64,000 nucleotides of DNA, taken from Heterocephalus glaber (taxonomy: Eukaryota > Chordata > Mammalia > Rodentia > Bathyergidae). Below are positions 1-10,460 of this stretch, piece after piece; positions within the stretch are counted from its first letter, which is position 1, and each line of letters starts with the position of its first letter. The translations under genes were made by a program, and so were the position numbers. The notes beneath the pieces are model-generated. The model was not told where the DNA came from. It was given only the letters and a program-made list of their open reading frames with translations, and ran no database searches. Location: positions 6,019,785-6,083,784 of the forward strand of contig NW_004624781.1 of NCBI RefSeq assembly GCF_000247695.1, in the 5' to 3' direction.

Positions 1-320
1 GGGACCCGGTGCTGGGAGACGCCGCCGGGGCGGAGGGGTCTCAGCGGACTGCGGGGGCCGGAGTGTGCAGTCTGGGAGGCCTTCCTTGAGGCAGTGCGCT
101 GGCCCAGAGGTCTGAATAACCAGGAAAGGAGTTTGGTGGCCACGTGGGCCGGTGGGAAGGAGGGAGGAGGAGCAGCGCCCAGAGGCTTGGGGAGAGAAGG
201 GGAAAAAAGGCAGGCGCGTGCAGCGGCCCTGAGTGATTTAAGGAATGTCCGAGAGGTCATTTGGCTGAGATGGCTCTGACCTCGGGACAACCCCGAGCAG
301 GAGGCCGGGTGACTCCATCT
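1..320. promoter_or_regulatory. CpG-dense edge, possible CpG island
   Basis: The first 70 bases contain about eight CpG dinucleotides, and roughly 18 occur in the first 320 bases, far above the rest of the left flank. The density falls to the right, so this looks like the shore of a CpG island continuing beyond base 1. No open frame here is convincing. It could be a promoter of an unseen transcript or an orphan island between SMAD6 and SMAD3. Sequence alone cannot tell which. Confidence 0.4.
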
Positions 321-529
321 GGCTGCTGGTTGAAAGGCTGGGCCATGTGGGCAGGGGCGAGAAGGTCCTGCAAGTCAGGCAAGAGTTTAGATCTTATCTG
401 AGGGAAGTGGGCCGCAAGGGTTTGGAGCAGGGTGAGGGCCAGGATTGGGTTTCTGGAAACTCTTAGCTGATAATAGCTATTTAGCTGCTGTTAGCTGTGG
501 CCCAGGGCTGGCGAAGTGACAGACAGCCT

Positions 530-660
530 TTCACCAAGGGTGATAGCAGTCCCCAAGAGTCCTGCCAAGTCGCATTTTATAAAGAGGAAGAAGGCCCATT
601 TGCCCCAGGTCACTTGCTAATAAGGGACAGAACCGGATCTCCCCTGTCCCGGACCCTGGC
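530..660 (-). repeat. MIR SINE remnant
   Basis: Antisense MIR core: a degraded form of 'aaactgaggcccagagaggtcacttgc' order (cattttataaagagg, then ccaggtcacttgctaata). Old and diverged. Confidence 0.55.
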
Positions 661-1094
661 AAGCTTGCTGGAGCACAGGTGTGAAATGTCTCAGTCACAG
701 CCGTGTCACAGCACACTGGGGCCTTCCAGGGGTGGAATGGCAGGGGCTGGGCAGACGCACCTACTCCTTTTGCTTTACCATCTTGGGGTGCCGGGTTAGC
801 TCTCCCCACATCTGCATTCTGGGCAGAGGAAGGGGATGGAAGGAACATGTCCTCGCTCCTTAGGGACCATCACTTCTGCTCACAAACCCTTGGCAGGACT
901 CAGTCGCATGATGTGGGCCACACTTTCTTGGTAGCCTTGTCTGCCTTGCCACAGAAGTATGCAGACACTCATGGATGATAGTAAATAAATCCATCTGCAT
1001 TATCAATGAAATTTTTATTTACAGACAATCCATTGTGTAGATAATCTAGTTCCCACTATTCCCAAAGTATTAGATAACTTCTTGCCACCTCAGA
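660..1094. other. unassigned non-coding stretch
   Basis: No gene or clear repeat recognised. Bases 970-1080 are AT-rich (around tttttatttacagacaatcc) and could be old LINE or unique sequence. Confidence 0.4.
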
Positions 1095-1200
1095 GGCTGG
1101 GGAGATAGCTCAGTGATGGAGCACTTGCCTAGCATGTGTGAGGCTGTAGATTTGATCCCTAGTAACTCAAAAATAAATACAGATTTTTAAAAAAACAAAA
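1095..1200 (+). repeat. ID-type SINE (tRNA-Ala-derived)
   Basis: Begins ggctggggagatagctcag, with an A-box-like start, the ID-specific gcacttgcctagcatgtg, a degraded B box, and an A-rich tail to about 1200. Confidence 0.85.
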
Positions 1201-1529
1201 CACTTTTGTACTTTGCAGGCAGCAGGCTGGGTTTGTGCTATGGGCTCTTGCCGGCTGATCCCTGCCCTAGAAAGGAAGAAAGGAGACTGGGACGTAAGCT
1301 GCAGCTCCTGCCACAGGAAGTAAGCATAAGAAAAGTCACATGGGAGCCTAGTGCCCCAGAAATAAAAAGTGCTGGGACTTTAGGGATGGAGAGTGAGGGA
1401 CCAGTGATGTTGGACCCTGTCCACTGCCAACTCAGACTTTTGTCTTCTCTAAGCAGTGGGTGATGCAAGCAGAGCTGTGCACCGTGAACTTAATTTGGAG
1501 GTCAGATTCTGTAGGAGTGAGGCTTTGCA

Positions 1530-1615
1530 GAGCTGGGGAATTGAGCTCAGGGCCTCCTATGTGCTAGGCAAGTGCCAAACCACTCTGCACACCTCTAGCC
1601 TCTACCAGCCTCTAG
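1530..1615 (-). repeat. ID-type SINE, antisense
   Basis: Reverse of an ID unit: attgagctcagggcctcc followed by tgctaggcaagtgcc and a degraded A-box end. Confidence 0.75.
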
Positions 1616-1669
1616 TGTCAAAGCACAGGAAGAGAAAACACAACAGCAGGGACAATGATTTCACTTCCC

Positions 1670-2125
1670 TGTGTTACAGTTTGGATCAAAAATGTCCCAC
1701 CAAGTCTCCTGTGTCCAGAGATGGGCTTTCAGGGGGTGACTGGACCAGGAGGACTCTGACTTTATCAATGGATTAACCCATTGGTGCAATTTGATGGCAT
1801 TTATTGGGAAACCATGGACACAGGAGATAGAACCTAATTGGAGGGAGTGAATCATGGAGGCGTGACCTTGGGACAATATGTGGCCCCCAACCCCTTCCCT
1901 TCAGGCTCTTTCTCCTCTCTCTGCTTCCTGGCCACCATGAAATGAACAGCTTTCCGCCACACTCCCAATGCCATGGTGTTTCTGCCTCACCTCAGGTCAC
2001 AGCAAAATGCAGCCAGCTGACCATGGACTGAGATCACTGAAACCATGAGCCAAAGTAAACTCTTCCTCCCCTGAATTCCTTTTCTCTGCTATTTGGTCAC
2101 CGTGACAAAAAGCTGACTAATGTAC
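1670..2125 (+). mobile_element. MaLR-type solo LTR
   Basis: Starts tgtgttacagtttggatc, carries the MaLR landmarks tctctgcttcctggccacc, ggactgagatcactgaaac and agccaaagtaaactcttcc (polyadenylation zone), and ends aaaaagctgactaatgta. No internal region lies beside it, so it is a solo LTR of the non-autonomous ERVL-MaLR class. It encodes nothing. Confidence 0.85.
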
Positions 2126-2382
2126 CATAGACTTCCTATTGGTAGATTTCATAACAAAAATTATTCTTGCATCTACTGTGTGATTTATCTGACCTAAATA
2201 TTTTCACCCCACTCCCTCAGAGATGGTGCTAGGCAAGAACTCAAGACCCTGCACATTGCCCTTGCGCTCTCCCACAGCAACCATCAGGAGAGCAATTTGA
2301 GGGACAGGTTCCCAATGTGTGTTTCTGGACGGTGGCATCACCACTGTCAGGGACTTGTCAGAGTGCAAATCCTCAAGCCCCA

Positions 2383-2720
2383 TCTTATGGTTCACATCCA
2401 TATGTTCCCCAAGAGCCTCATGTGCTCATGGACAGGGCTTTAGGAAGGCGATTGATTAGGGAGCTTAGAGCTAACTGGCTGTTAGGAGGTGAAGACTGGT
2501 TCGAAGAGGTGGGGCCTGGAGGCGAGGCCCGGAAGGATTTATCTCCCTCTCAGGCTCCTCCTTTCTTTCTCTGCTTCCTGACCACCTTGCAGTGAGCAAC
2601 TCTTCTTCACCAGGCCCCTCCACCATGCCATTCTGCCTCAGAGCCAGCCAAAATAAACTTTCCTCCCTTAGATTGTAGGTGCCAGGTATCGAGTCTCAGC
2701 GATGAGAAAGTGATCAAGAC
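2383..2720 (+). mobile_element. MaLR-type solo LTR, second copy
   Basis: Same class and orientation as the LTR about 260 bases upstream: ttatggttcacatccatatg start, tctctgcttcctgaccacc, ccagccaaaataaacttt, and a decayed end running into a CA repeat. It is shorter and more diverged than its neighbour and so probably an independent insertion. Confidence 0.8.
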
Positions 2721-2741
2721 ACACACACACACACACACACA
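2719..2741. repeat. (AC)n microsatellite
   Basis: About eleven uninterrupted AC units directly after the MaLR 3' end. Confidence 0.95.
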
Positions 2742-2774
2742 GACCCACAGGATCTGAAACCTCAGGGACAGGCC

Positions 2775-2855
2775 TTTGATATTGCTTATAACCAGCCTTC
2801 TAGATGATTCCAGTGGAGCTGAAGTTTGGGAGCCACTGGGCTTGGGCACTGGGCT
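2775..2855 (+). mobile_element. MER5-like hAT remnant
   Basis: The end motif of MER5-type non-autonomous hAT elements is visible: gatgattccagtggagctga, then gtttgggagccactggg. Short and old. Confidence 0.5.
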
Positions 2856-3344
2856 GCCAGCAGGAAAAGCTTTGTTCTAGTGCTGGTCCTGGGCCTTCCT
2901 GGGTTTGTGACCTTGAGCAAGTCAGCCCTGCCTGGCCCTGCCAAGTCCTTAGGTATAGATGGTGGGGTTGGTCCTGGGAGTCTGAGGAGGGACCAGAGAG
3001 TCTTCAAGGTCTCCCCAGGCCCAGCTCTGTCCTGGCCACCACAGGAAACCCACTTGGAGGACTCTTGGCTTCCATGCAGGATGTCTGAGACCAGCCCTGA
3101 CCACGAGGGACCTCCAGGTGGACCACAGAGAACGGAGGAGCCATGAGCCTCCTCTCAAGCCCAAGACCATTTAGGACCCCCTAGAACTCAAGGACTTGGG
3201 CCCCAAAGCACAGGCTCAGCTAGTAAAGGCACCATCTAAGGGGGTCTCTCAACATCACTCCACCTTGTGTGGACCCCCTCTGTGGGTCCAGGGGGAGCAG
3301 GAATCGGGGGGAGCAGCTGGTGTGCAATAAAAGCCCCCAAGCCC

Positions 3345-3480
3345 CAAACTCATGACCTTGGCTTCTGACCCTGGCTTTGCTGCTGCACTCTGCCTGACTT
3401 TGAGCAACTCAGTCTCCTGCCTCAGTTTCCTCATCTGCCCACAAAGTCATGACATCTGCCTGGCTCTGAAGCCTAAGGCC
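3345..3480 (+). repeat. MIR SINE
   Basis: Clear sense MIR: tgaccctggctttgctgctg, gactttgagcaactcagtc, then ctcagtttcctcatctg. A 215-residue open frame running through it (3352-3999) is therefore not a gene. Confidence 0.85.
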
Positions 3481-4512
3481 AGGTACCTCGTCAAGTTGCA
3501 GGTAGGATGTCCCCAGTCTTCTAAGGGGGCCAAGATTTTGGCTCCAGGTTCAACTCCCTTCCTGTGTCTGTGGTCACCCTGGCTGGTAACCCCAGGGTGG
3601 CGGGGAAAGGATGAGGGGAAAGTGAGGAGGCACCCTAAGCCACCTAACATCTCCCCAAAGGTTAGCAGCTTAAAACAGCAAATAGTACCATGCTGTGCCA
3701 GCATTTCTGTGGGTCAGAAACCCAGGCCTGGCCTCCTGTGTCCCTTGGCCTGCTACCAGTTGTGGCCAGGTCTGCAGTTGGGGACAGGTGACTCCCCTGC
3801 GTTGCTGGCTGAGCCCCAGCTTGGCTTGGGCACGGCTGGCCTTGCTGACTATTGGCCAGAGAGTTCTCTTGGGTGTTTGTCACATGCGTTGCAGTGGTGT
3901 GGATCCCAGGAGCTCCAGGTGCCTGCCTACCCCGTCTTTATCTTCACAGCCGCCAGTCCCACAGCAGGGGCTGCCTGTCTGATGTCAGGGGCCATGTAGC
4001 GCCAGGCGCTGCATTCCAGGCCGGGCACTTAACATTCCAGAGGCTTGGGCTAATTAGTGCCTGGCCCAGCCCAGGACCACCCAGCTTCCATCTCCATGGC
4101 TTGGCCAGGGGACTCCCTGCGGCTTTGGGCCACTTGAGAGGCCCACAGGTGGACCAGATGTAACAAGGGTCACACGGCAATGAGTCGAGGGAGAGTTGAG
4201 GCTGAAGGTCAGGTCCTTTCACCCAGGGCTGTGGGCAGGCGGCAGATGTGACCAGAACCTTTGCTGGGCCTCCAGGGCCGTGAGCTGGATTAAAGTAGAT
4301 CTCAGGCAAGGGGCTGTTCTCTGAGCCACTGCTTCCTCACATGTAGAAGGGAACTTTTCTGAGATCCCAGAGCCTGTAAGAAAGCCTCTTTCCTGGACCT
4401 AACTTAGGCTCTTTGGATTCCCCTTTTTGACTAGGCTGAATCCTAAGGCCTGGTCTCTAGCCAGCCTGGACATTTTCAGCAAGATTCACCTTTCCTTACT
4501 GTCCCTTCTGGT
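3480..4512. other. unassigned GC-rich stretch
   Basis: No recognised repeat or gene. Open frames on both strands overlap each other and lack any familiar motif. Read as ordinary GC-rich intergenic DNA. Confidence 0.4.
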
Positions 4513-4664
4513 AGCCAGGCATGGTGGCACATGGCTGTCATCCCAGCACTCGGGAGTCTGAGGCAGAAGAATCACTGCAAGTTCAAGGCCACCCTGGGCT
4601 ACATAGTGAATTCAAGGCCAGCTTGAACTACAAAGCGAAACCCTGTCTCAAAAAACAAAAACAC
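4513..4664 (+). repeat. B1-type SINE
   Basis: gccaggcatggtggcacatg start, Pol III boxes, the B1 internal duplication (gttcaaggccaccctgggc then ttcaaggccagcttgaac), and an A tail. Confidence 0.9.
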
Positions 4665-4790
4665 TTGATGAAGAAGTATGAACAGCAAATAAATACATGA
4701 AAAAATGTTCCACATCACTGATCATTCAAGAAATGCAAATTAAAACAACACTGAGATTCCACTGGCCAACCACTTTGGTGCCAGCCTAAG
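4665..4790 (+). mobile_element. L1 ORF2 3' fragment
   Basis: Matches the well-known 3' part of L1 ORF2: aatgttccacatcactgatc, then aaatgcaaattaaaacaaca and ctgagattccac. Truncated on both sides. Confidence 0.8.
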
Positions 4791-5381
4791 TGAACTCCTA
4801 CTGGGTCCTGAGGGATTCTTTAACTCGTTTTGCTAATATTTCACTTAGAACTCTGGTACCTACATTCAAAATAAAACCTGCCCTGGGTTTTCTTTGGGCT
4901 GCCTATGCTATAGACTATTAGGTATCAATTAACAAGAATGTCCAAGATTTCTGCGTTCCCTGGGAAGGTGTCCATAATCAATTTTGTAAAAAAAAAAAAA
5001 AAAAGTGTGTGGGTGGAGTATAGATGCAGATATTTAAGCTTAATTTAGTATAATGCATCACAGAGTTCTGTTAAATGAAAATGACAGGAGGACATTGTTT
5101 TGGGCTAAACTCCCACACTAAGCCGTACACACAGGCAGAAAATCAAAATGGAGTCACTTGCGCTAAGGTTCGTACCACCGAGCTGAAATTTCACTGAGTG
5201 CAACAGCCTAACAGCCAAATAAGCTAGTTTCAACTGCATGCCAATGAAGTTTCTTCTGCTTTAGTCTTTACGCCAAAAAAAATTAAAATAAAAATAAATA
5301 AACGTGAAGTAACATGATGTTAACCAATCTGTTTGTTTGTCTGTTCTTTCTGTTACCACCTTACACAGAAAGCTACTTCCA
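4791..5381. other. unassigned AT-rich stretch with A-run
   Basis: Contains a run of 17 A at 4988-5004 and a second A-rich patch near 5273-5305. Bases 5080-5160 (ending aaaatggagtcacttg) resemble decayed LTR sequence but I cannot name a family. Confidence 0.35.
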
Positions 5382-5484
5382 GGGCTAGGGTATGGCTCAA
5401 TGGTAGAGCACTTGCCTAGCATGCACTAAAGTCCAGGGTTCAAACCTCAGCCCTGCAAAAAACAAAAACAAACAAAACAAAAGA
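5382..5484 (+). repeat. ID-type SINE
   Basis: gggctagggtatggctcaat, agagcacttgcctagcatgc, B box, then an (AAAAC)-like tail. Confidence 0.88.
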
Positions 5485-6304
5485 CCTGTTTTCCCTCCTC
5501 TGCCCAGCCTGTTGGATCATCCCTTAACTCCACATTGTGGAAGGGAGGTGTGTCCAATTCTGGAGGAGAAAACAAGGCCAGTTTTGGGATCTTTAACCCT
5601 AGTTGTACTTTTGTCCTTTGACAGTCCATCACATTTCTTTAGAAACGAAGTATTCATAGAATCCAAATGAGCAAGTTAAAGATGCTTTTCCAGGGCAGGG
5701 GCGGGCAACCTTGTTGCTGGAGAGCCCCCAGCTGCCCATGGCTGGGTGTGGATCTGAGTCCTCTGACCTGCCGGGTCTCTGCTGTGTCCCCTGGACCCGA
5801 AGCTTCTTTCTCCCTCCACCTGACCCTCTGACGACAATCGCCACCCTGCAGGGCCCAGGGGCCAGGTCTCAGCGGTTCTCAGTTTAGCACAACCCAGCCC
5901 ATGGCCACAGTCCTGAGATGGGGCTCTATGGCCCAGTGAGCTCCAGGGACAACCAAGCAAGGCAGGCCACACCCCCAGGGCTGTGACGGGCCTCCTGGGG
6001 GCAGCAGGGCGTTGTCCCAGGCCCCTGGGGACCCATAACTCACATGCCACAGAGCTGTGGTGGGTATGAGGTCAGCCTCCCTGCCGGCCCAGCCTGGTCT
6101 GGGGGCGCTGGCAGGCCTTGCCTGGGCTTCCCAAGGAGCCCCCCCGCAGTGCAGCCCAGCCAGCTTGGTTCCTTCTCAGACTTATCTGGTGAACACAGTC
6201 ACGTGAGCCTGGAGAATTGGGGGCTCTGCAGAGGCCCCCCAGGGCCTTTTCCAGGCAAACCACAACAGTAAGGCAGGTAAGTGTTCAGGAGCCCCATGCC
6301 GGCC
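5485..6304. other. unassigned GC-rich stretch
   Basis: No gene or repeat recognised. Several overlapping open frames, none with a known motif. Confidence 0.4.
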
Positions 6305-6480
6305 CCTGGAATCGGTCGGACTCAAATGCCTGGGCCGCTGTGTGACTCTTCCCAAACTGGTTAACCTCTCTGGGGCTCTGCTTTCTCCTCTGTCAAAGAG
6401 AGGTGGTGTGAATGCCTCCCTCCCGGAGTTGCCATGAGGATTTCATGAAGCGAGTCAGAGGAAGCAGCTGGCTTTTTTCA
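6305..6480 (+). repeat. MIR SINE
   Basis: Sense MIR core: ctgtgtgactcttcccaaac, ggttaacctctctggggctc, gttgccatgaggatttcatg. Confidence 0.85.
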
Positions 6481-6512
6481 TGGCAGCCACAGAAGGTGAG
6501 ATCCCACTATGC

Positions 6513-6600
6513 CTTTTTTTTTTTTTTTGTACCAGGGATTGAACTCAGGACTTTGCCCTTGCCAGGGAAAGTGGCACCACTGAGCTAAATCCCAGGCCCC
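6513..6600 (-). repeat. ID-like tRNA SINE, antisense
   Basis: T-run (reverse A tail), gtaccagggattgaactcag, then accactgagctaaatccc, which is the reverse of the gggatttagctcagtggt family. Confidence 0.9.
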
Positions 6601-7186
6601 CACTGTGCCTTTTTTGATATTGGGTGGATGCTTTATCTGTATGCAAAAGAAACTCACTCACGTAAAGTAGCTACACCAAGAAAAAGAAAACCACGGGGCA
6701 GGGAGAAGAGAGTTGGAGATAGGAGCTGGGGTGTCCCCTGGAACCCAGGTATAGACCCTCCGGGCTCCCCTGCTCTCACCTAGCTTCTCCGCTCCTCGTC
6801 CCCATGTGGTCCCCAGCCTCGTCTTCTCCCGGTCAGCGGTGGCAGCTGTGGCCCCAGGCTGGGGCCAGCTCAGCAACTGCGGAACGTGTGGCTTTGGATA
6901 AATGTGGCGAATCCCACTGGGCACCCATGGCTGATGCACTGGGGAGCAGCTCCCACCTAGGGTGTGACAGGGGGCTGGAGAAGCCACAGGCGTCTGCCTC
7001 AGGGGTGGTGCTGTCCCCACTCCTTAGGTAGACCTCGTGCCCACCCAGCCTCCGTCAGGTGCGAAGCATTGCGCTTCCCTTCCAGGTGCGCTGATTTTGT
7101 TTGTGGAAAAAACTGTATCTCTCCCCTCATCCCACCTGCAACATATACAGAGGAGGCTCTGGGCATTAGGAAGCTAAAATGTCTCC
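6601..7186. other. unassigned stretch
   Basis: Mixed GC-rich sequence without a recognised gene or repeat. Confidence 0.4.
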
Positions 7187-7315
7187 AGGTGGGCCTAGTG
7201 GTGCACACCTCTAGTTCCACCTACTCAGGAGGCTGAGGCAGGAGGACTGCTTGAACCCAGGACTTTGAGACCAGCTTGGGCAACATAGTGAAATGCCATC
7301 TCAAAAACAAAAGCT
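7187..7315 (+). repeat. B1/Alu-like SINE monomer
   Basis: gtggtgcacacctctagttc, ggaggctgaggcaggaggac, gcttgggcaacatagtgaaa, then an A-rich tail. Confidence 0.85.
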
Positions 7316-7720
7316 GTAATCACGGTTGTCCTTTTCAGTGCAGTGCGTTGAGCCCAGGGAATGGAAACCCTCACATCCCCTGGGGCCCTGGAAGGCTGAG
7401 AGGTGGGGTCAAGGGTGAGGGGATCAGGGAGGTTCTGCGTTTTCCAGGGGTGACCTCGAGCCACTCTGCAGCTGGGGATGGGGGCTTCCAGTTGCCTGGC
7501 TGTGTGAGGAGGAGCTGGAGTCCAGGCCAGGCCAGGTGATGCTCTTCTCCCTCAGCCTGGGGACCCCTAGAAGAGCAGGGCATCTCCCCTCAGAGGCCTC
7601 CAGGCTGAGGTCAGAGCCCTGAGAGCCAGCACCTTCCTGTCCTGACAGCACCCCATCATCTGCATCTCCCTTGGGCAGTATTGGGCAGGAAGGGACCTCC
7701 AGGCAAGAGGGAAGCAGAGA

Positions 7721-7925
7721 GCCAGGCATGGTGGTGCACGCCTGTAATCCAGCACTCAGGAGGCTGAGGCAGGAGAATCACAGGTTGGAGCCCAGCCTGG
7801 GCAACTCAGTGGCTTATCAAGACCCTGTCTCAAAATAAAAAATAAGAGGGCTGGGGATATAGTTCAGTGGTTTTGCCACCTGCCGCACAAGCACAAGGAC
7901 CCCAGTTCCATCCCCGCCACCAATA
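7721..7925 (+). repeat. B1-dID dimeric SINE
   Basis: B1 half (7721-7845) joined through an A-rich linker to an ID-like half beginning gggctggggatatagttcag and ending near catccccgccaccaataa. The linked B1 plus ID layout is the basis for the non-murid rodent assignment. Confidence 0.88.
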
Positions 7926-7929
7926 AATA

Positions 7930-7965
<36 letters not shown>

Positions 7966-7968
7966 AAA
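7930..7968 (+). repeat. (GAAA)n microsatellite
   Basis: About ten GAAA units, grown from the tail of the preceding SINE. Confidence 0.95.
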
Positions 7969-7979
7969 ATAAAAAATAA

Positions 7980-8045
7980 GAGTTGGGGATGTAGCCCAGC
8001 AGGCATTGCTGGGTTCAATCTGCAATACTGGGAGGAAAAAAATGA
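7980..8045 (+). repeat. ID SINE remnant
   Basis: gttggggatgtagcccagca followed by gctgggttcaatctgcaata; the middle of the unit is deleted. Confidence 0.65.
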
Positions 8046-8084
8046 GATTAAAATATAGAAATAAAAACTTAAAAAACCAAACCT

Positions 8085-8185
8085 CAGCCCTGGGTAAATT
8101 CCTTGGTGCCTCCGTCCCTCGGTTTCCTCATTGATAAAAGGAGGGTGAGAGTGACACCTCGAAGCACATAGGAGATGGCATGTGG
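8085..8185 (+). repeat. MIR SINE remnant
   Basis: ggtaaattccttggtgcctc, then ctcggtttcctcattgataa. Confidence 0.7.
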
Positions 8186-8439
8186 GAAGTCCGGGACAAC
8201 TGTGGGTGACAAGGGTGATGGCACCCAGGTGGGTTCTGTGGTGGCTCTGAGTCAGGGACTGGGACAGAGCAGGGGGGCAGGTTTCAGATGGAAGGCAAAG
8301 CCAGTGACCCAGCACCGGAAATGTTGTCAAGAACCACCAGCCCAGATCGCATCAGACTAAAACCCTTCTGCACAGCAGAGGAGAGCACCCAGGGGAAAGA
8401 GTCGGCCTGCAGGATGGGAAACGACTCTATTTGTCTGTT

Positions 8440-8556
8440 TGTTGTTTGAGATAGGATCTCACTATGTAGCCCAGGCTGGCCTCAAACTCACAATGTGCTC
8501 CTGCTTCAGCCTCCCAAGTCCTGGGATTACAGGTGTGTGCCACTGTGCCTGGCTAT
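8440..8556 (-). repeat. B1 SINE, antisense
   Basis: gagataggatctcactatgt, gcccaggctggcctcaaact, ctgggattacaggtgtgtgc. Confidence 0.92.
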
Positions 8557-8735
8557 AAATTTTTCTTTAATATATTTATGCAGGTCTGTGTCTGGGCCCT
8601 CTATTCTGTCCATTAACTTACCTGTTCTTTTGCCAACACCACACTGTGTTATTACTGCATCTTCATAGGAGGTTTGAGGTTAAGGAGTGTCAGTCCTCTG
8701 ACTTTGTTCTTGTTTGTAAACTTACTGGCCACTCT
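8557..8735 (-). mobile_element. L1 ORF2 fragment, antisense
   Basis: Resembles the reverse of L1 ORF2: ggtctgtgtctgggccctct, tattctgtccattaactta, gttattactgcatcttcata. The B1 at 8440-8556 abuts it. Confidence 0.75.
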
Positions 8736-9396
8736 GTCGAGACACAGGCGCTAGTCAGGGCCGTGCTGACTGTAGAATAAGTTGGGAAAGAACCAGGTCT
8801 TTAACAGCATTGAACATTCCTATCTTGAACACAGAATAGGTGAGGTGCTTCTTTGTGTGTCCATGTGCGTTTTAACTCAAGTGTCTGATGTTAGATTTCC
8901 CTCCAAGTGGTCACCGTCCTGGTCATTTCCAAAGCAGCTGGTGCCAGAGATGGTGGCAGACACATGCAGGGACACCAGTGAGTCCAGGGGGCTGGGCTGG
9001 GACAGCCCTAGTTCTTCCCTCCTCCCGCCCCCTGTTCCCTTTCTTGGCCTTCTCCTTCTCTTCCCCCTTCTGCTCCCCCAGCACCACCGCAATGCTGGTC
9101 TTGTGAGGGCCGCCCATAGGTGGCTGGGTGAGGTGGCCAAGGGTCAGCTCGTCCTCAAGCGTGGAAAAGTACACTTTAGGGAGCAATGAGGGCCAGGAGC
9201 TCACAGGAAGGTCACAAGGTCCCAGGACAACCAAATGGAGCAGCTGCCACCCTGGGCAATTGCTCGAGCCCACCGCCAAGGAGGTGCCCACCTGCCAGGG
9301 AAAGGCAGAGCAGCCCTACCTGGAAGAGCAGCCCCAAGGCTTCGGGGGCAGCAGGGTGGCAGGGCAGAGGCAGGCTGGGCACCTGTGCGCTGTCTT
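8736..9396. other. unassigned GC-rich stretch
   Basis: No repeat or gene recognised. Confidence 0.4.
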
Positions 9397-9453
9397 TTTT
9401 TTTAATCCTGCATGCTAGGCAAGCCCTTTACCCCTGAGCTACACTCCCAGCCA
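9397..9453 (-). repeat. partial ID SINE, antisense
   Basis: catgctaggcaagcccttta, then cctgagctacactcccagcc. Confidence 0.75.
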
Positions 9454-9454
9454 T

Positions 9455-9557
9455 TCCTTTTTTTTTTTTTTTTTTTTTTTTTGGTACTAGGGATGGAGCT
9501 CAGGACCTTGCACTTTCGAGGCAGGCAGCAGAACCACTGAGCTAAATCCCTGGCCCA
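9455..9557 (-). repeat. ID-like tRNA SINE, antisense
   Basis: Long T-run at 9458-9482, ggtactagggatggagctca, then accactgagctaaatccctg. The long, unbroken T-run suggests a fairly young copy. Confidence 0.9.
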
Positions 9558-9574
9558 CCCCAAGCCCTTCTTAA

Positions 9575-9752
9575 TTTTTTAAAATTTTGAGACAAGGTTT
9601 TACCAAACTACACAGGCTGGCCTCGTACTTGTGATGGTCCTGCCTCCACCTCCCCAGGTAGCTGAGATTACAGGTGTGCAGCCACGCCCAGCCCTCTTTC
9701 CTTTTTCTTTTGCCAGGGAGAGCCTGCACCACTGAACTACATTCCTGGCCCT
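9575..9752 (-). repeat. B1 plus partial ID SINE, antisense
   Basis: B1 in reverse at 9575-9693 (tttgagacaaggttttacca to cagccacgcccagcc). A short reverse ID piece follows at 9698-9752 (cactgaactacattcctgg). The 9.4-9.75 kb block holds four SINE pieces in the same direction. Confidence 0.8.
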
Positions 9753-9825
9753 CTTCCTCCTTTTCCAGAGACAAGGATTAAGTGGTGGAGCTGGAAAGCC
9801 CGAATTTTAGAAAAGTCCAAGGGAG

Positions 9826-10005
9826 TCGGGTGTGTTGGCACACCCCTGTCATCCTAGCGCTCTGGGAGGCTGAGGCAGGAGGACAGAAGTTCAAGCCCAG
9901 CCTCAATGACTTAGTGAGTTACTGAAACTCTGTTTCAAAATAAAAAATCAAAAAGTTCTCGGGGTGTGACCCATGCCAAGGCCCTGGGTTCAGTCCGAGT
10001 GGAGC
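9826..10005 (+). repeat. B1-dID dimeric SINE
   Basis: gtcgggtgtgttggcacacc B1 start, linker aaaataaaaaatcaaaaag, and a decayed ID half ending in ggccctgggttcagtccgag. Confidence 0.82.
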
Positions 10006-10242
10006 AGGGTGATAAAGGAAGTGAAGATGGCGGGGGAGCTCCCCTGGGTGAGAGTGTCCAAGCCTGGGGTTAGTTTTACCCCGCTGAGCTCTCAGGCTCC
10101 GGGTTTTTGAGGGTACCTTGGCTGTGCCAGAGCCCAGGCTGCACTCAGTGTACTGGGCCACACCTTATAACCCAGGACTCAGCAAGACCCCTCTCCCACC
10201 TCCCAGCCTCCCTCTTGTCCCCCAGTTCTTTGTGGGAGCTCT

Positions 10243-10460
10243 GCTGGGGTGTGGTGGTGCATGCCTGTCATCCCAGCACTCTGCGAGGCTGAGTCAAAAG
10301 GAGCCATAGGTTCCAAATCAGCCCGGGCAACTTAGTGACTTAGCTAGACACTGCCTCAAAAGAGAAAGGCTAGAGGTGTAACTCAGTGTGAAGGCCCTGG
10401 GTTCAATCCCCAGTATAGAAAAAGAAAGAGAGGGAGGGAGGGAGGGAGGGACAGAGAGAG
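10243..10460 (+). repeat. B1-dID dimeric SINE with (GGGA)n tail
   Basis: B1 half from gctggggtgtggtggtgcat, ID half with gtgtaactcagtgtgaaggc and gttcaatccccagtat. The tail grades into a GGGA/GAGA repeat at about 10428-10460. Confidence 0.85.

Noticed and set aside
3352..3999. 215-residue plus-strand open frame
   Set aside because: Its first part is a MIR SINE and the rest has no recognisable domain and overlaps other frames in GC-rich DNA.
7930..7968. Regular short repeats (GAAA, TATC, AC, CTTT) as possible CRISPR-like arrays
   Set aside because: These are simple microsatellites without spacers, in a mammalian genome.
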